Program-made: the position numbers and the translations under genes
The notes under the pieces: generated by a model
What the model was told of the DNA's origin: nothing
The model's database searches: none
What the model saw: the letters and a program-made list of their open reading frames with translations, nothing else
Shown here: in pieces, positions 37,301-50,100 of the stretch
How the letters are laid out: every line of letters begins with the position of its first letter
Numbering within the stretch: the stretch's first letter is position 1
NCBI GenBank assembly: GCA_035772785.1
Contig: JAOCPU010000002.1
Span: forward strand, 1,488,001-1,552,000
Direction: 5' to 3'
DNA from: Phlebiopsis flavidoalba
Taxonomy: Eukaryota > Basidiomycota > Agaricomycetes > Polyporales > Phanerochaetaceae
DNA length: 64,000 bases

Positions 37301-39826
37301 GGTTCCACTCACTCTAGGAATTGACGTGGCAAGCTTGATCGTGCCCACACACGTTGCAATGCGTTGTTGGGAAAAAGTACCTCGACTATGGCTGCAGAAG
37401 CGCGTAAATTGTCTTATCATCAGGCCATGACTCTGGGTAGGATCCATGGGTCCAACGAGTCCCTCTCTGACCTTGGAGACTCACGTTTTGTCCACGCCTC
37501 TAGCTTCCTCGGCCACCGTGACGAACTGACAGTACAATCCTCTATGACGAATGCCAAGATAAGCTGGTTCCGTACTAATCCCGGGAACCTGTACCCTACC
37601 TTTGTCGAGACAGCGACCACCCCGAAGGCGATAAGGTCATTACTACACACTCGCTGCGACTTCAGTCAAGTTTTCATTCCCACCTCCCCGGTTCGCTCAT
37701 GGTCTGTTCGCAGCAGTAACACCAGGGCGATCCTGAAGATGAACTTATTTAATTGTACCTTCACATACCCCGGAAGGAGCACGCGAGCCTTTACAACGTC
37801 AGTTGTGCGCCTCTCCCTGTCGAGGTGCGTTTGCCTGCATCGGTCATGTGTTGTATTAGCGTATCTCTGATGCGTCATTTGTTGCAGTCGTCGCGTTTGG
37901 CATTATAGGTCCACAAATGGTGCAGGAAAATCCAACGCTCATAAAACTTCTTACCGTAAGTAGTATTTCATCCTACCGAAAGTAGCCCCTCTGCCTGACC
38001 CCAGTGTCCAGGGCGAGACCGAGCAACAAGAGGGGAAAATCGTTTATTGTACAAAACATCAGGCTCTCCGCATTGGGTATGTTTCGCAACACGCAAGGGG
38101 CTCATCACATCGGTCGGCTCGTATCGTGCATTGTCGTTACTACTCGGACCCTCGTGACCGTACGCTTAGCAGCAGCGGCACCTTGGAGGATAAAACAGAA
38201 CGTCCCCTATCCAGTATATCCCAGTGGCGTTTCCAAAGTTATTGGGCATGGACCGTAGGCCAAAGAGCTTGTTTTGCTTCGAGGTGCAGTGCATTGACCC
38301 ATCGCGATCGGTGAGTTGCCAGGTGAAAAACGCCTGGAGAAGCGCGACTTAGGGTACTAGGCCTGACACGATGCCGAGATAAAGAAAGCCCCAGATGGGA
38401 GGTTGGTTTGAATTTGTGGGAAAGAATGGTCAACGCGCCGCAAACTTGAGGTGTTGTTGTCCCCGTCCTAATGCCGTTCTCCGAATCGTTGTGAAGCTTT
38501 CTCTGTTTGCACAGCTAATCATGGGCCGCCAAAAAAGCTGAAGAAGTCTCTCCAGGTTACGATAGTCAAGTGTGAAAACTAGAGGTGCGTGTAGATCATG
38601 TGGGCTTGACCTCCCACTTGCCTCACCGTCTTTCCAGGTCTGGAACCATCGGTTCAACACGTGGATCCACCGCGCGAAGACCTCGATTCGCAAAAGGGTT
38701 TTGCAGGTTCACGGGTCGTACATCACACAGTTTTGACGACTGGGTCTACTCTAAGAGGAAGGAGCAGGAACCACCCCCCCACCGACTCGCGTACATATCC
38801 GCTCACTCTTGTCCTCACTCTTGTCCGCAAGCACCTCGAGGACATCGGGCTTGGATGGTGACATAGCTCAGTAGCAACGAAAATAGAAGCCGGTCGTCAA
38901 TCTGGAGGTGCGGGAGCGAGATTGCCCGTTGAAATGCATTAATGGTTCAGGCGCTGAATTGAATTTTTAGGCCATAAGATCAAAGCTCGTCATTGCGGTG
39001 ATGCGTATGGAACAACCCTCCAAGTCGGTAATCCTGCGTGTGAGCCCAGAAAGTGAATGTTGCCTCACCCCGCTTCCACCTGGCTTTGCGTTCTCGATGA
39101 AACCAAGTAATGTCCTGGATCCTCACGCGATGGAGCCTTCGGAGGCACTGGGCAGTCGGCGCCATCCGCGACTGGAGCTGGGCGCAGTGGTCATGTTCCC
39201 TTGTGTCTGCGCGGCTTCCTGTCAGGCGAATGTTGAGAGAACGATCTTCACTTTGGCATGGTCATCATTTTCACACAACGAGGAATTCTGTGACACGCGT
39301 ATATGTTGAGTATCGGTACTTGTGTCCCGTACAACCCTCCACCGACACGATCGTTAGTTTTGGATCTCCGTAAAATAGGTTCGAGATTCCTGGAACACGT
39401 TGATGCGGGACGTGTTGCGCAGTAAGGGCAAGACGGCTAGTTGTGTAGAAAGACGCCTGTTGTACGACACCACGCGAAGTCGGCGCCGTTGAGCAGCGGC
39501 AACGCCAAATACACGCGCGTTCGCGCCTTTGTGCAGACGTCCTGCGCTGCGTAATGACTCATGGGCACGCCCGCTGGCAAGCGGTGTCGGAGGATAAGCG
39601 CCAGCCGGCGCAGGCACTCCCCCAATCAAGAAGAAGAAGAAAATACCGTAACCAGATCAAGGCGCAGGAGGAGCGTAGGAAAGCTCGCAAGCTGAACTGG
39701 CTCACGTTCGGAGGACCGAAGCCGGAAGATACCGACAGCGACTATGATTATCCTCCATGTTTTACGATAGATGGTGTCTTTAGACTTAAGATTATTTGTC
39801 CTCTCACATTACATTTGGTTAGATAG
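34340..39826 (+). CDS. EF-3/New1/Elf1-family ABC ATPase, frame-disrupted
   Basis: Fungal-specific, ribosome-associated ABC-F ATPase of the EF-3 group (EF-3 frees deacyl-tRNA; New1 and Elf1 are paralogues). HEAT region: DADIIKSLHTFANNKKSGYE, LYMDKGDVVRAAATA, FRALEDILDKGKWRTKVGAL, SALNERSMEVQRRTVVVID, NLVKLVRDPNVA. A helical linker has WNRCVGVFFAPWLSES and VRQHFL. Cassette 1 Walker A is NGSGKSTL at 36628-36651. Cassette 2 starts NCTFTYPG, has Walker A GP.NGAGKS (37916-37933; an extra A follows before TLIKLLT), then QALRIGYVSQHA. A chromodomain-like insert gives WNHRFNTWI and KGFAG. Next are LVRKHLEDIGL, the signature region ending GHKIKLVIAVM, NVLD, AIRDWS, SHNEEF and a basic tail NQIKAQEERRKARKLNWL, TFGGPKPEDTDSDYD. 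Domain order is complete. At least a dozen frame changes are visible. The start is uncertain; upstream readings LDEANVRA and LAVSNFLLTIPWRLLRL suggest more N-terminus. Confidence 0.9.
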
Positions 39827-42800
39827 GTAGATAGTTTCATATACGACGAGGTTATCCCGGAGAATTGAGACTACCATGAGAGCGCACTCCGCCCCCCCCC
39901 CCCCCTCCCCCTCAATCGCGTCAAGCTATGACTTCATGTTTGATGTATTATGGCGTGTGCACCGCGGTGTCCACATCAGTTTTCGATGGCGATTTGCGCG
40001 CTCACGCTGTACCGAGCGCCGTACTGTTGTCAAAGGAAGCTCGAGGGATCTTTTTATTTGGCTTGGCAGTTTTTCACGCGACAGGCAGAGATGTTTGTTG
40101 GCACTGATCATTGAAGGAAAGGCGATGATGAAATTGATGGGCCCAAGTCTCCGTTATATATCGTGATGCATGCAAACAAAGCGCCCCTGTGCTCCCTTTC
40201 AGCTGTCCAACCACCACCAGGTCGACCTGTCCCGACAGGGTGTCAGCTCGGTTCCCGACTGCCTAGACGGGACCTGCTCTCACGTCTACCGTTCCCTTGT
40301 TCTGTCAGTCTATTACTAGGATAGTCACTCATTCCACAGTCATGGATTTGCTTCCGCTTATGTCTAGTGCCTCGGCCTTTGCTTCGGTGTTCTCCTCTTT
40401 GCTTATTTCAGGGGTGATATGGATCACTGTTATGTCCAGGAGCGTCACTATCGGAAGCAAGACTGTGACCATGGCTCGGGATCCCAACCGCGTTGACCCG
40501 TACGAATGTAAGCGTAACTCACGCAACAGGAAATTTGCCCTTGCACGGACAATTTGACACATAGATACGCACTAGAGAGCCTAATTCCCAAAGCGCGTCG
40601 TCATTCTCGCAAGATCCCCGACGACGTGCCCAAGGTGAGCTAGATTGTGTCCCCGGTCGACACGAGCAACACCTCTCATATAACCTTGTTGTGTTCTCGA
40701 CGTGACGAGCTCGGACCTGCCTGCAATGCGGGTGGCCAACCAGGGTGCCGGTCTCGGTAGCGACCGCACACGCGTGGCAGCCAGTCAATATGGCGTTTGA
40801 TGACCGGGTACGTAACCCTGACAGACAACGACGATCGCACAAACTAACCTGGATTGTGTATCGGGGCCTGCATCCGGTATGCGAGACCTCCATGGGATGA
40901 ACCTTGCACCGCGTCTAACTTTAGCTTAGATCATCTCGGCCCGTCTTTCTACATGGCTTCCTGCAATGGTGATTCTGCACCAAGTTCGACGCCACCAAGG
41001 CCAAGTTGTTCAAGGTCGACCAGGCCGTTATGTTAAACGGTGTTTGGGCTACTACAAGTTGATCAAGAGAACCGCCCTTTTGCTAGTTTTCGACTGACCA
41101 ACGCACTCGCGCGTTTTGATCGCGTCAACGATTTTAGATAACTTGGACGTGTCTAGACCATTCCGCTCAATTTGAAAGCTGGTCAATACGTGGTTTTCCT
41201 GAAGCCCGTATTTGTTTCTTGTACGGGTAGCATGTCCTAACACCTCGACGTCCCACATGTGATTCGCCACGGCTGGATGTCGTCCTCGGTGTCTTTTCTT
41301 AGAAGTCGCCGGACGACTGATGAAATTTAGCAGCATTGCCATTGCACGATGCACGGCCAGCAGCAGTTCGACCCGTCTTGCGCGTGAGAGTCCCCCAATG
41401 CCTTCCAAGGGTACTAACGAAGGCTCGGCCACGTGACCGTTGTGTCCGTAGCCAAGGTGAACCGTTGCACCAGGTAGTGGAAACACAGGGCCGCCCGCTG
41501 GCTCTGCTCTACGTACTAGCATACCTGGGGTCATACAAAAAACGTCAAGTTCCCTGACATCTTGGGATAAACTTCCATTTCATCGGTCCCTCCCTGTTTC
41601 GACCAGTCCGTCCCCCCCCCCTCGGCGTTTGATTATGGGGCACGGACAACGAACGGTGGCGGCAGCCGGGCCTCTTCCCCCGCCGTGTCTGGGTCATCCA
41701 CCCGCGCCGTTTCCTCTGCCGCGCATTCGAGCACGGCCGGGAGCACGCATCGCTCTGCCCACCCCGAGCGCGACCTCCTCCACACCTCCGCACCAACCTC
41801 CCGCTGCACGCCCATACACGCGACCTCAAGCGCCATCTCCGCCCCTGGCCGTACCTCGGCGACAGGCAGGTGCCAAGAACCGCGTCGGCGCGGCGTCGTG
41901 CGCCTTGCGGAGGCGCATGTTGAAACGACACGCGTCGCACGCCAAGCGCCACCACCACTGAGTGCAGCCGCACACGCCGTTTGCCTTTGCGTTCTTCGTC
42001 TCCCACTGTGTCCTGTATTCCTTTTCAGCTTGTCTCGATTTGCTTCCGGTAAGCGCTCGCCCTGCGGATTGATTCCGCGAGGGTTCGTACGTGTGGTGGG
42101 TCCGGTGGATAGACTCCATCCTGGTGTGCAACTCACCGCCTGTTCCAAGTAGCTGCCCGGTGTCCTGCATGTTTTATTTAACGATTCGTCACGTCAATGC
42201 ATGCGTTGTTCAGGTCTTGTGCTCGCTGATCTTGTCCGAACGGAGGCCCGCGCCGCGCCGTGACGACCAGCAGAAACGCGTGCATGGTGCGTCGCGTCCT
42301 CAGGGCTGATGCACCCAGCACGGATGCTGTGCGAGCCAGTAATGGCAAGAATCGGTGGTTCGCATTCCGCACAGAACAAAGGAGTCCGATTGGCTCGCTG
42401 AGTATGCGCGCGTCTCTGTGACATAGAACGGAGCCAGGAAAGCCGTGATTGGGCTCTCGGCCGCTGATAGCAAGAAAGAAAGACAGAAATGTACGGGGTT
42501 CGATGGCATTCGTGGCAACTAGGATAGGTGGAAGATACTGGAGTGGTGGGGCAACTAGGTAAAATAATGATTATATAGACAGCGCATGAACTTAGCAGCA
42601 GGCTGTAAACTATAAAAGGAGTGATAGGTTACGCGATTAAATACAATGTCGTCGTACGCATTAATGATAAAGTAAGGGGATAGAGGAGTGCGTATGGGTG
42701 TGGACGATATAACATATACTGAAGACATATGGATACAATGCGATTATTGAAAGTATCCAGTGAGTGTAGTGGCTGACGTGAGATTTGATGGCGGAAAAAC

Positions 42801-42994
42801 CGAATATGACAACAAGATCTTAGATAAGATGAGACGATACAGGTAATGACGATAGTGCGATAAGTCAACGGCCCACTGGCTTCGAGCTGCTTGTCCTTCC
42901 TATCGGGAAGGCGAGTAAACATGGGCAACAGGTTAAGTTCATGTGGCAGTACACGGATTGCTGGCGTTCGGATCGTGAATTATGGATACGAGGA
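39827..42994. other. 3.2 kb with candidate exons but no identified gene
   Basis: At 39892-39905 there is a run of 14 C. At 40471 a frame opens MARDPNRVDPYE and then meets a GT donor (40508). After an acceptor at 40564 a frame reads YALESLIPKARRHSRKIPDD up to a donor near 40636, so this may be the 5' end of a spliced plus-strand gene. Further readings (HLGPSFYMASCNGD, FDATKAKLFKVDQAVMLNGV) occur at 40930-41040. A 160-codon minus frame spans 41052-41534. 41630-41960 is a GC-rich island open in several frames. A TATAAAAG lies at 42611-42618. None could be assigned. Confidence 0.35.
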
Positions 42995-44169
42995 TCAATA
43001 CGTGTACGAGCTGGGTGACCGTCGCTCGTGCTCCTCGTAACTGCGTCCTCGATATTGGGCTGAGGACGAGGGTGAGGCGATGGGGTGGCCGTATTGGTCG
43101 ACCCGCCCGCCGCCGTACCCAGACATGCTGATCGAGCCTGCAGGCGGCATGCCCCCGTACGGCCCTGCGCCTGGCTGCTGCTGCTGTGGAGCAGGAGCTG
43201 CCATTGCAGCACCCGGCGCAGGGCCTGCGGTGAACGGTTCCGTGGCGGAGGCGGGTACGGCGTTTGACGCCTGGCGACTGCTCTGGCGCATTGCTTGTCG
43301 CTTGTTTTGGAACCTGTGATCATGGTTACATTACATTAATGAAACTGTAATATACAATCGCATATATAGGCGGGGTAGGGGGAGCAGCACTCACCAGATT
43401 TGCACACTACGTGCAGACATCCCCAGCTTTTTCGCCAGCTCGATTCGCTCCTCGGTCGATGGAAAGGCCGTGCGGTTGTAGGTCTCGTTGAGTACTTTGA
43501 GCTGTTCTGCGTCTGTGCAAGGGAGAACGGGTCAGCGGACAAAAGGCGCAGACTGGTGAGTGGGCTGCTCACCTGCACGTTTGCGTTTTTTCTTGATCGT
43601 GGGCTCGGGGATAGGTTCCCGGTCGTAGTCTGCCGGAACCAACGACGGCGGCGCACGCGCGTACGGCGGAAGACCGTGAGTGGCCGACATCCTCGACGTC
43701 CGGTCGACAGACATCGACGTCCGGCGTGGAAGCGGAGCGCCACTAGCCGGGTCGTATTGCGTCGCAGCCACCGACGAGGAGACCATCCGGGGATCAGATG
43801 GGTTGCCGTAGAACGGGGTCTGCTGGGGCACCTGGCCGCCAGGGTATGTGCCGTATTGTCCGCCGTAACCTGCCGCGGACTGGGATCGGGGGGCGGCGGC
43901 CATCGTTTGAGCGGGCACGCCGGACTGTGAGTAGAATTGGTTGGCTTGAGAGCCTGGTGGGGGTAGGGTGCGTGAGTCGTGAGCAGCCGTGTGAAAGGGA
44001 CTAGCGTGAAGGGAGTACGGGATAATGTACTATTAAGCGGAAAGCATAGTTGGGATTTCTGCCCTTGTATCTTGCGTCGGACTGGGGAAGTTTGCCCTGC
44101 CTGACCTTGATGAGGAGCTGTGAACAAAGGCGAAAGAGGGCCGAGATTGAGATTAATAACCATCGTCAT
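42995..44169 (-). CDS. homeodomain transcription factor (non-TALE)
   Basis: A sequence-specific nuclear regulator. Exon 1 (about 44169 down to 43573) encodes a Gln/Pro/Tyr-rich N-terminus (PRSQSAAGYGGQYGTYPGG, RRTSMSVDRTSRMSATHG, ADYDREPIPEPTIKKKRKRA). The homeodomain is split over three exons. Exon 2 (43512-43395) gives AEQLKVLNETYNRTAFPSTE, ERIELAKKLGMSARSVQIW. Exon 3 (43313-42995) begins FQNKRQAMRQSSRQ, completing the WFQNKR recognition helix, and ends in a Gly/Pro/Gln tail, RSYEEHERRSPSSYTY. Introns 43513-43572 and 43314-43394 have GT-AG ends, and the Trp codon of WFQN is interrupted by the second. From 43918 to the stop the reading is clean. The 5' part is less sure: a frame HASPFHTAAHDSRTLPPPG joins smoothly, while the ATG at 44169 lies in another frame. 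The 60-residue, three-helix type argues against a mating-type (TALE) HD protein. Confidence 0.92.
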
Positions 44170-47100
44170 GGAAGGTGGTCATGCGGCACTCAACTACCCG
44201 CGCAGAAGGCTCAGCCCTGATTGTCATCCTAACGTTTGTAGTCGGTGTCGCCCTTTGTGAGGGGTCGTGCGCGTATTGGTTTGCAGGAAACGGATCTGGC
44301 GCTGTTTGGACAAATGTCAGGTCTTGCTCGAGAAAAGCATAACACTTTACGGTGTTTGAAAGCATAAGATCGGACCTGGAGAACGTGAGGTTCGAAACGG
44401 TAAGATGAAGAGTAGGGAGCACTGTCCGCCCACCCTGGGCCCATGCTAAATAGTCCTCGTCGAGTCGTGAGTGATTTGTATTCGGCGTGGTTGTTTCCAG
44501 CAACTTAGGGCTGCTTTCCTGGATGGTCTTGCAATAAGGCTAGGGTCGTGAGACTGCCAAATGAAAGTTGATCGTCAGGGTGGCGACATGGAGCGGATAT
44601 TTAAGAGCGAAAGCAGGAATATTATCGAAGAAGCTCGCTCGAGGATTCATGCCGCAGCGTTAAGTAGTAGAAATGCACGCAGGCCATGTGAGGACCGGAT
44701 GGCTACATGCGAAACCAAACGCGAGGCCAGTATCATCCAACGTTGGCCCGGAATGCGACCGTCTGGTAGGCAGACACGACAAGTTTCGCACCGGGATGAA
44801 AGGGGCGAAAAGCGAAGCAGGGCAAGGGGCGGGTTGCAACGAGGCTGAACAGCAAACGTACGTGCCAAACGAACTAGGAAAACTCTGGAGGGTGTAGACA
44901 CGGGATGGGGAGCTTTAAGATTTCGTACAGCGCGATTGCTAGCCGTTGTGAGCGAGGCTGTAGCAGATCGGGTGTGTGAGAACGAGAGGGAGATACGACT
45001 CGCGATGCGTCGACCGTGATGATCTCATCTACCTGTGACAGCGAGAGTTATGGAGAAGGAGAAGGTGATGTTTGTGCGTGTTGGTCGGCTTGTGCCGCCT
45101 CGTGTTCGGAGGCCTCCTCTGGGACCGATCATCGATCCTGAGTTGAGTTCTGTGAGAGCGAGATCAGGCGGCTTCCCTGGTTTCAGGAGACCCGTAGGAC
45201 CAAAAAGAACTCGGAGCCGGCTTGCCTGCGTTGTTGCCCTGCACGGGACAGCTGTCTCGAGAGACATAGGCCACGGCGGCCGCCGTAGGCTGCACCAGCT
45301 TGATAGCCGTGTCCACATCTCGCCTGCGGACTGCGCGTTAAACCCAGTCATAAGGTCGTCTGATCCCCCACAGAATCAAATGCCGCAGGTGTACGAGGCT
45401 TACAGGCGAGCGGTGGGAATAGTCTTATGGTTCCACGAGGCCGTAAGCATGTGGAGGCCTGTGTCAATTCCCTTACGAGCTAGATCACGATTAGCCTAGC
45501 GTTCAATACGTCCGCCCCGAGAGATGAAGACCGGATCGTGACCGTCAATACACAGCGAAGCAGATTCTGCCGTACACGGGCTTATGACTGCGCTGAGACA
45601 GCATCTCCAGGCGGGACGCGTCTCGGCAAAGCGAGCCTTTGGGTTTTCAGAGTGCTCACGGTTCACCGTCCCCAGCCGCGGCGCGCGCGCGACGCGACTC
45701 GACCCCTCCCCGTCACACATCACGACCACACGCGCCTGCATGCGCGTTCACCTCTCATAGAGTGTCATAAGAACTCCCGGCTGATGTGGACGGCTGCTGG
45801 GTCACGCCAAGAAATTGCCTTTTTCCGGGCCAGATGGATTCCTCGTCCGGACGCCTGCATGGGCGTCCTCTACGAAGCCCTTTCCGCTGAGGTCGAGGCC
45901 GCTGCTGAGTCCGCGAGGGCGCGACAATGTACTCTCCAGCTCGTCGCCCGCGCTCGCCTGAGCGCCGCGTGGCGTGTCGACCCCGCCTATGCCGGCTACG
46001 GCGGTCGGCGACGTGTACATCTGGAGGGCATACGCCTGCCGAATACCCCGTACTCATCTTTTACGTCTCGTCGCCATTTCCGTATCCGCCGCCGTTTTCA
46101 AATGCTCGCGACCACCGAGCCCGCCGTCGACTCGCACCGCGAAACGACACCGCTGCGTGGGGCACAGCTCTTACACAAAGGCTCTCTACTAGTCTTCTTG
46201 CACTAATACCCTCCACTTCCATCGTCCGTCCGACCTCTTCTGGGGCGGCGGGCAGAATCAAGAAGAGGCCCATTCTGCTGGTACCGCGTTACGAGTCAAA
46301 TCACTCACGCAGTGGGGAAAAACAACTGTGTCCAGGCGCCGGCTGCCAAAGTAGGACGCGTCCCACCGCCTGTTAAGTCCTAGACCTTCCGCAAGTCGCT
46401 CCGCGCGCCCCCACCTCGCCGCCGCCCTGCGTAAAACATGTGCTTGCAGCTGTAGTGCTAGGCGCTGGCATACAGCAATGTGAACAAGTTGTGTCCAAGG
46501 CCTACGGGATTTCCCGTGTATGTCGCATAGAGTACCTTATCTTAAAAAGACCTAAAAAGTGGCACCAAACTTCCATCGTCCCCCTTATCCCCAGAACAAT
46601 CTGTGGCATGCCACTGATGCTGACAGGCATAAGAGGCCCTTCTTTGGCAAGAGATGGCCCTTCTCGTTAGTGCCGGTGTGGGGTACACCGAATGTGTCCA
46701 AGGCAAGCTAGGAGGTTCGGACCTGTTCACCTCTTGCGATTGTCCCGTCGACCTATCGAGCCCGCTCAACTGTACGAAGCCCAGATCCCCGATGGGCGGA
46801 TTCCTATGCAAGGAGCTATAAGAAAAGCTCAACTCAGGCAGAAGCGCATGTAAACGAGGTTGTAGTGTGGGCTTCGAAGCCCCAACATCAAAAGCACGCT
46901 ATGAAAGCGTCCCCGATAACTTGCAGCTTTGCCCGCCGCTTACGCGTCGTCACGGACGTCAAGATTCGACCGTACCTCTTCAACCCATACACAACCGCCT
47001 CACGGGGTGAACGTCGAGGGTAAACTCAAATAAATTCCTCGTCCCCCTTCACAACCCCGAAGCTTTCCAGATCAGATTATCACGAACGAGGAGCCTTGCA

Positions 47101-47179
47101 TCAGAGAAATTTTCCACTGCTATACGATGGCCCCGCAGTGCGGTCCTCGCCAGAATTCATCGTAGAAGAACGTCGAAAG
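44170..47179. other. region between the divergent homeobox and kinase genes; coding-like parts unassigned
   Basis: A minus-strand frame at 44153-44503 (116 codons; LDEDYLAWAQGGRTVLPTLH in it) and a plus-strand frame at 45035-45499 are unrecognised. 45540-46260 is GC-rich and open on both strands. Plus-strand readings such as MPATAVGDVYIWRAYA and PVLIFYVSSPFPYPPPFSN hint at a real but unidentified gene. From 46.7 kb plus-strand readings (AQLYEAQIPDGRIPMQGAIR) may belong to the N-terminal part of the kinase. Confidence 0.35.
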
Positions 47180-50100
47180 ATGAGTCATACGCGTCAGGAG
47201 GAATCAGATAGCCCGTTTCATCAGGCCCTACGTCACATACCCCTTAACTGATCCTCCAAGAGCCCCAGATCAAATCCATTCATTAGACGACCCTCGAGAA
47301 AGCAGTCGCGGCCAGAATATATTTCGAGAACTTGTACTTTCACCCTAAGACTTCGACAACACCACCCTATCGCCCCTCCCCCCCCCGAGAACCAAACGAC
47401 GGAATACGCGATTAGGAAAAAGGAAACTATGATTAATATTGCAGCTCAGTCGAAGAACTCATGGAATGGAATACATCCGCACACGATGGGCGTAAAGAAC
47501 GAGACCGATTATCTTTCCGACCTCATCAGTGCGCAAGGATCGATGCCGCGAGCGCCTTCGTCAAACTCAAGACCATCGGTCATGGTCAGTCCTTCCTTCC
47601 TTGTTCACTATTCGGAACTTGCTAGGCCTCACATGTGCCACGCTCATGTGCCGCTTTCAGGACGAGCGTTCGGCGTCGTATCGCTCGTCCGGGAACGCTC
47701 TTCTGGACAGCTCTTTGCATGAAGCAAGTCAGGAAAACCTTCCCCATTAGCCTTCCTTCCACCACACGTTCTAATCCGACGTTCTTGAGTTCACAGCTAC
47801 GAAAAAACCGACCATGCTGCGCAAAAGGGCAAGAAGGTCCACGAGTCCGCGCTGAACGTGATATTCTCAATCAGCATCAGGAGCTCGTGAACTGACCTCC
47901 CAATGGAGCGGATTGGATTGTCAGACTGTATATACAGCTTTCAAGACCGTGATCATCTTTATTTTGGTTCGCATCCCTTCTTGAGTTTGTCACCCAGTGG
48001 CATTTGACCCCGCCGAACGGGTTTTACAGATCCCTATCTAATACATCGCTTGATATCTTTAGGTACTCGAGTTCATGGGGGCGGCGGCGAGCTCCTGAAA
48101 CCTTCTCATTGAACGGGACATCTTCGAAGAGGATTTCACGAGACTTTCTACATCGCAGAGGTAAGCATCCCATGGCTATCGGATATTGGGCTACAACTAA
48201 CAATTTTGGCGTCCTCCTGGTGTGATTTGTTCCGTCGCAGATGGTCTTAGCCGTTGAAACAATGTCACAGAAGAACATCCTCGGTTTTCATTCTCACCGT
48301 GACATTAAGCCGGAATGTGGTTATTAGGTGCGCGTCTTCTTTAGTTTCCTTGGGACGCTTTCACACGCTGTCCGATCCCGCAATGACACGTGACGTTCAA
48401 GGGAAAAGCTCATTCCCAACAGCATTTCTTGGGGGGGGGATTCCTGAAGGGCCATATCATGACTCAAGTGATTTTTGGCATGGCTTAAGTCGCTACCCTC
48501 CCGTGCAATTTCTATCTTCCAGGAGTCTAGCTCAACGAACCAAGCGCGGTCGTCTCTCCTTTGTCCAATTGCATAACCACAAACATAAGCAATGCAAGCA
48601 CGGATCTTCCACTGGGGACCCCTATGACACTATCTTGTCATTGTACCCGTGGTCCCTCCAAAACGGGAGTCGGCCGTGACTTGAGCTGCCACAGGTTTCC
48701 CCTTGGGTCGTCGTGCAAGATTATAACGATCAGCCAAACGCCTGGCACCTGCTCTTGCCACAAGGTAAGGGGATAGAACCTTAACTCGGGAATCCTCTCA
48801 GTCGCGACAGTGCTTCCGATTGACGCGGACGGCGTCCCGTTTCTGATCGCAAGGAAAGTCGAAACGGCTACATGAGTTCGGATGGCGATAAGGCCCAGGG
48901 AGGGATCTCTCGACGCTGGCTGTGAGTGAAGATGTCTCGGAGCGCGCAAGGAATTTATTAGCAAAGAAATGATGTGGCGGCCCATGTTCACATCCTCCCT
49001 CCCGCTAAACAACTCGCTCCAGCGCCCCGAGCCTCATCCACTGCTACTTCCTCCATCCTAAACTAATCTGGCAGTATTCAGTGTGGGTGCACTTGACTCC
49101 GCCTGTCCCTCCCCTGCTAAACGGAATGAACCAGTGTCGCTGTGTGTCTGCATGCTGTCCTGCAGCAGACAGATGTGGCACACATTCGTACACAGTGTCG
49201 TTATGAACCCTACTGGCGTGTCGTGCCGCGCGTTGAGGGCTACTTCATGTACCCCTTGTTCCTGCAGTGTGTCGGCCAGTAAGTTATTCGGGTGGCCATG
49301 GCTATACCTACTCGTGGGTGATTGGTGGAGTGCCTACTTCGGAGGTCATCGATGTTTCAGTGTCTTTACGGGTAGTGTCTTTGCCCACTCAATCCCAGCC
49401 CTTGACCCCTTGCTTGAGTACGTTGTCGAAACATAAGCTTCCCGCCCTTTCGTACAGCAACTCGGTACAAGTCGCCTCGCCTCACATCGTGGATGGTCCC
49501 CACGCCAATGGTGATCGATAGTGCGTTTTTAACTTTTGCAAATCAGCGACACGTTAACGAGTCAGAAGATCTTGAACTGGAAACAGTCGCTGAAGTTCCC
49601 GTCTCGTCCTCGAGTGTCACGTGAAGGGCGTTGACCTATGCAGCAAACTCTCTGCGAGCCTGAAGACCGTTTAGGGTCCTCAACCTCACGGGGGTTACCG
49701 CCTCCGTAAATCGTCCCTAACTCCCGATCGTCGTACAAGCTAGACGTAAGCGGTTTCATCGCTCCAAACGGGGCAAACCGTGCGGGGGGGAGAACTGTGG
49801 TTGGTGCACATTTGGATCAAGGCAAGTCCTCTACAGGCTGATAGATTACTGTGGTGGCGTGTACTGAGTCACAAGTCGCAAACTATCGTGCATTTTTGAG
49901 GCACAAATTATAGAAAGCCTCGTGGGTGTCCGTGGGATCGAAGCTTTGCCACATCCACCAGGACTGGCCGTCCCCGTAAGCCGCCCGGAGCTGATTTCAA
50001 TTCCCTACTATATGCTCTCAATTCGACGTCGACCGTACACTTCCGGCCGAGGCGAGTCTGATCCTCCACCGTTACACATATATCGTTTATCTTTCTGCAC

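Noticed and set aside
41629..41961. C2H2 zinc-finger gene suggested by the His/Arg-rich end LKRHASHAKRHHH
   Set aside because: No C-x2-4-C pair precedes the histidines in any frame; the region is only a GC-rich, Arg/His/Pro-biased stretch.
42995..44169. Homeodomain gene as a mating-type (A locus) HD gene
   Set aside because: The homeodomain is the typical 60-residue form with VQIWFQNKR, and there is no second divergent HD gene or mitochondrial peptidase next to it.
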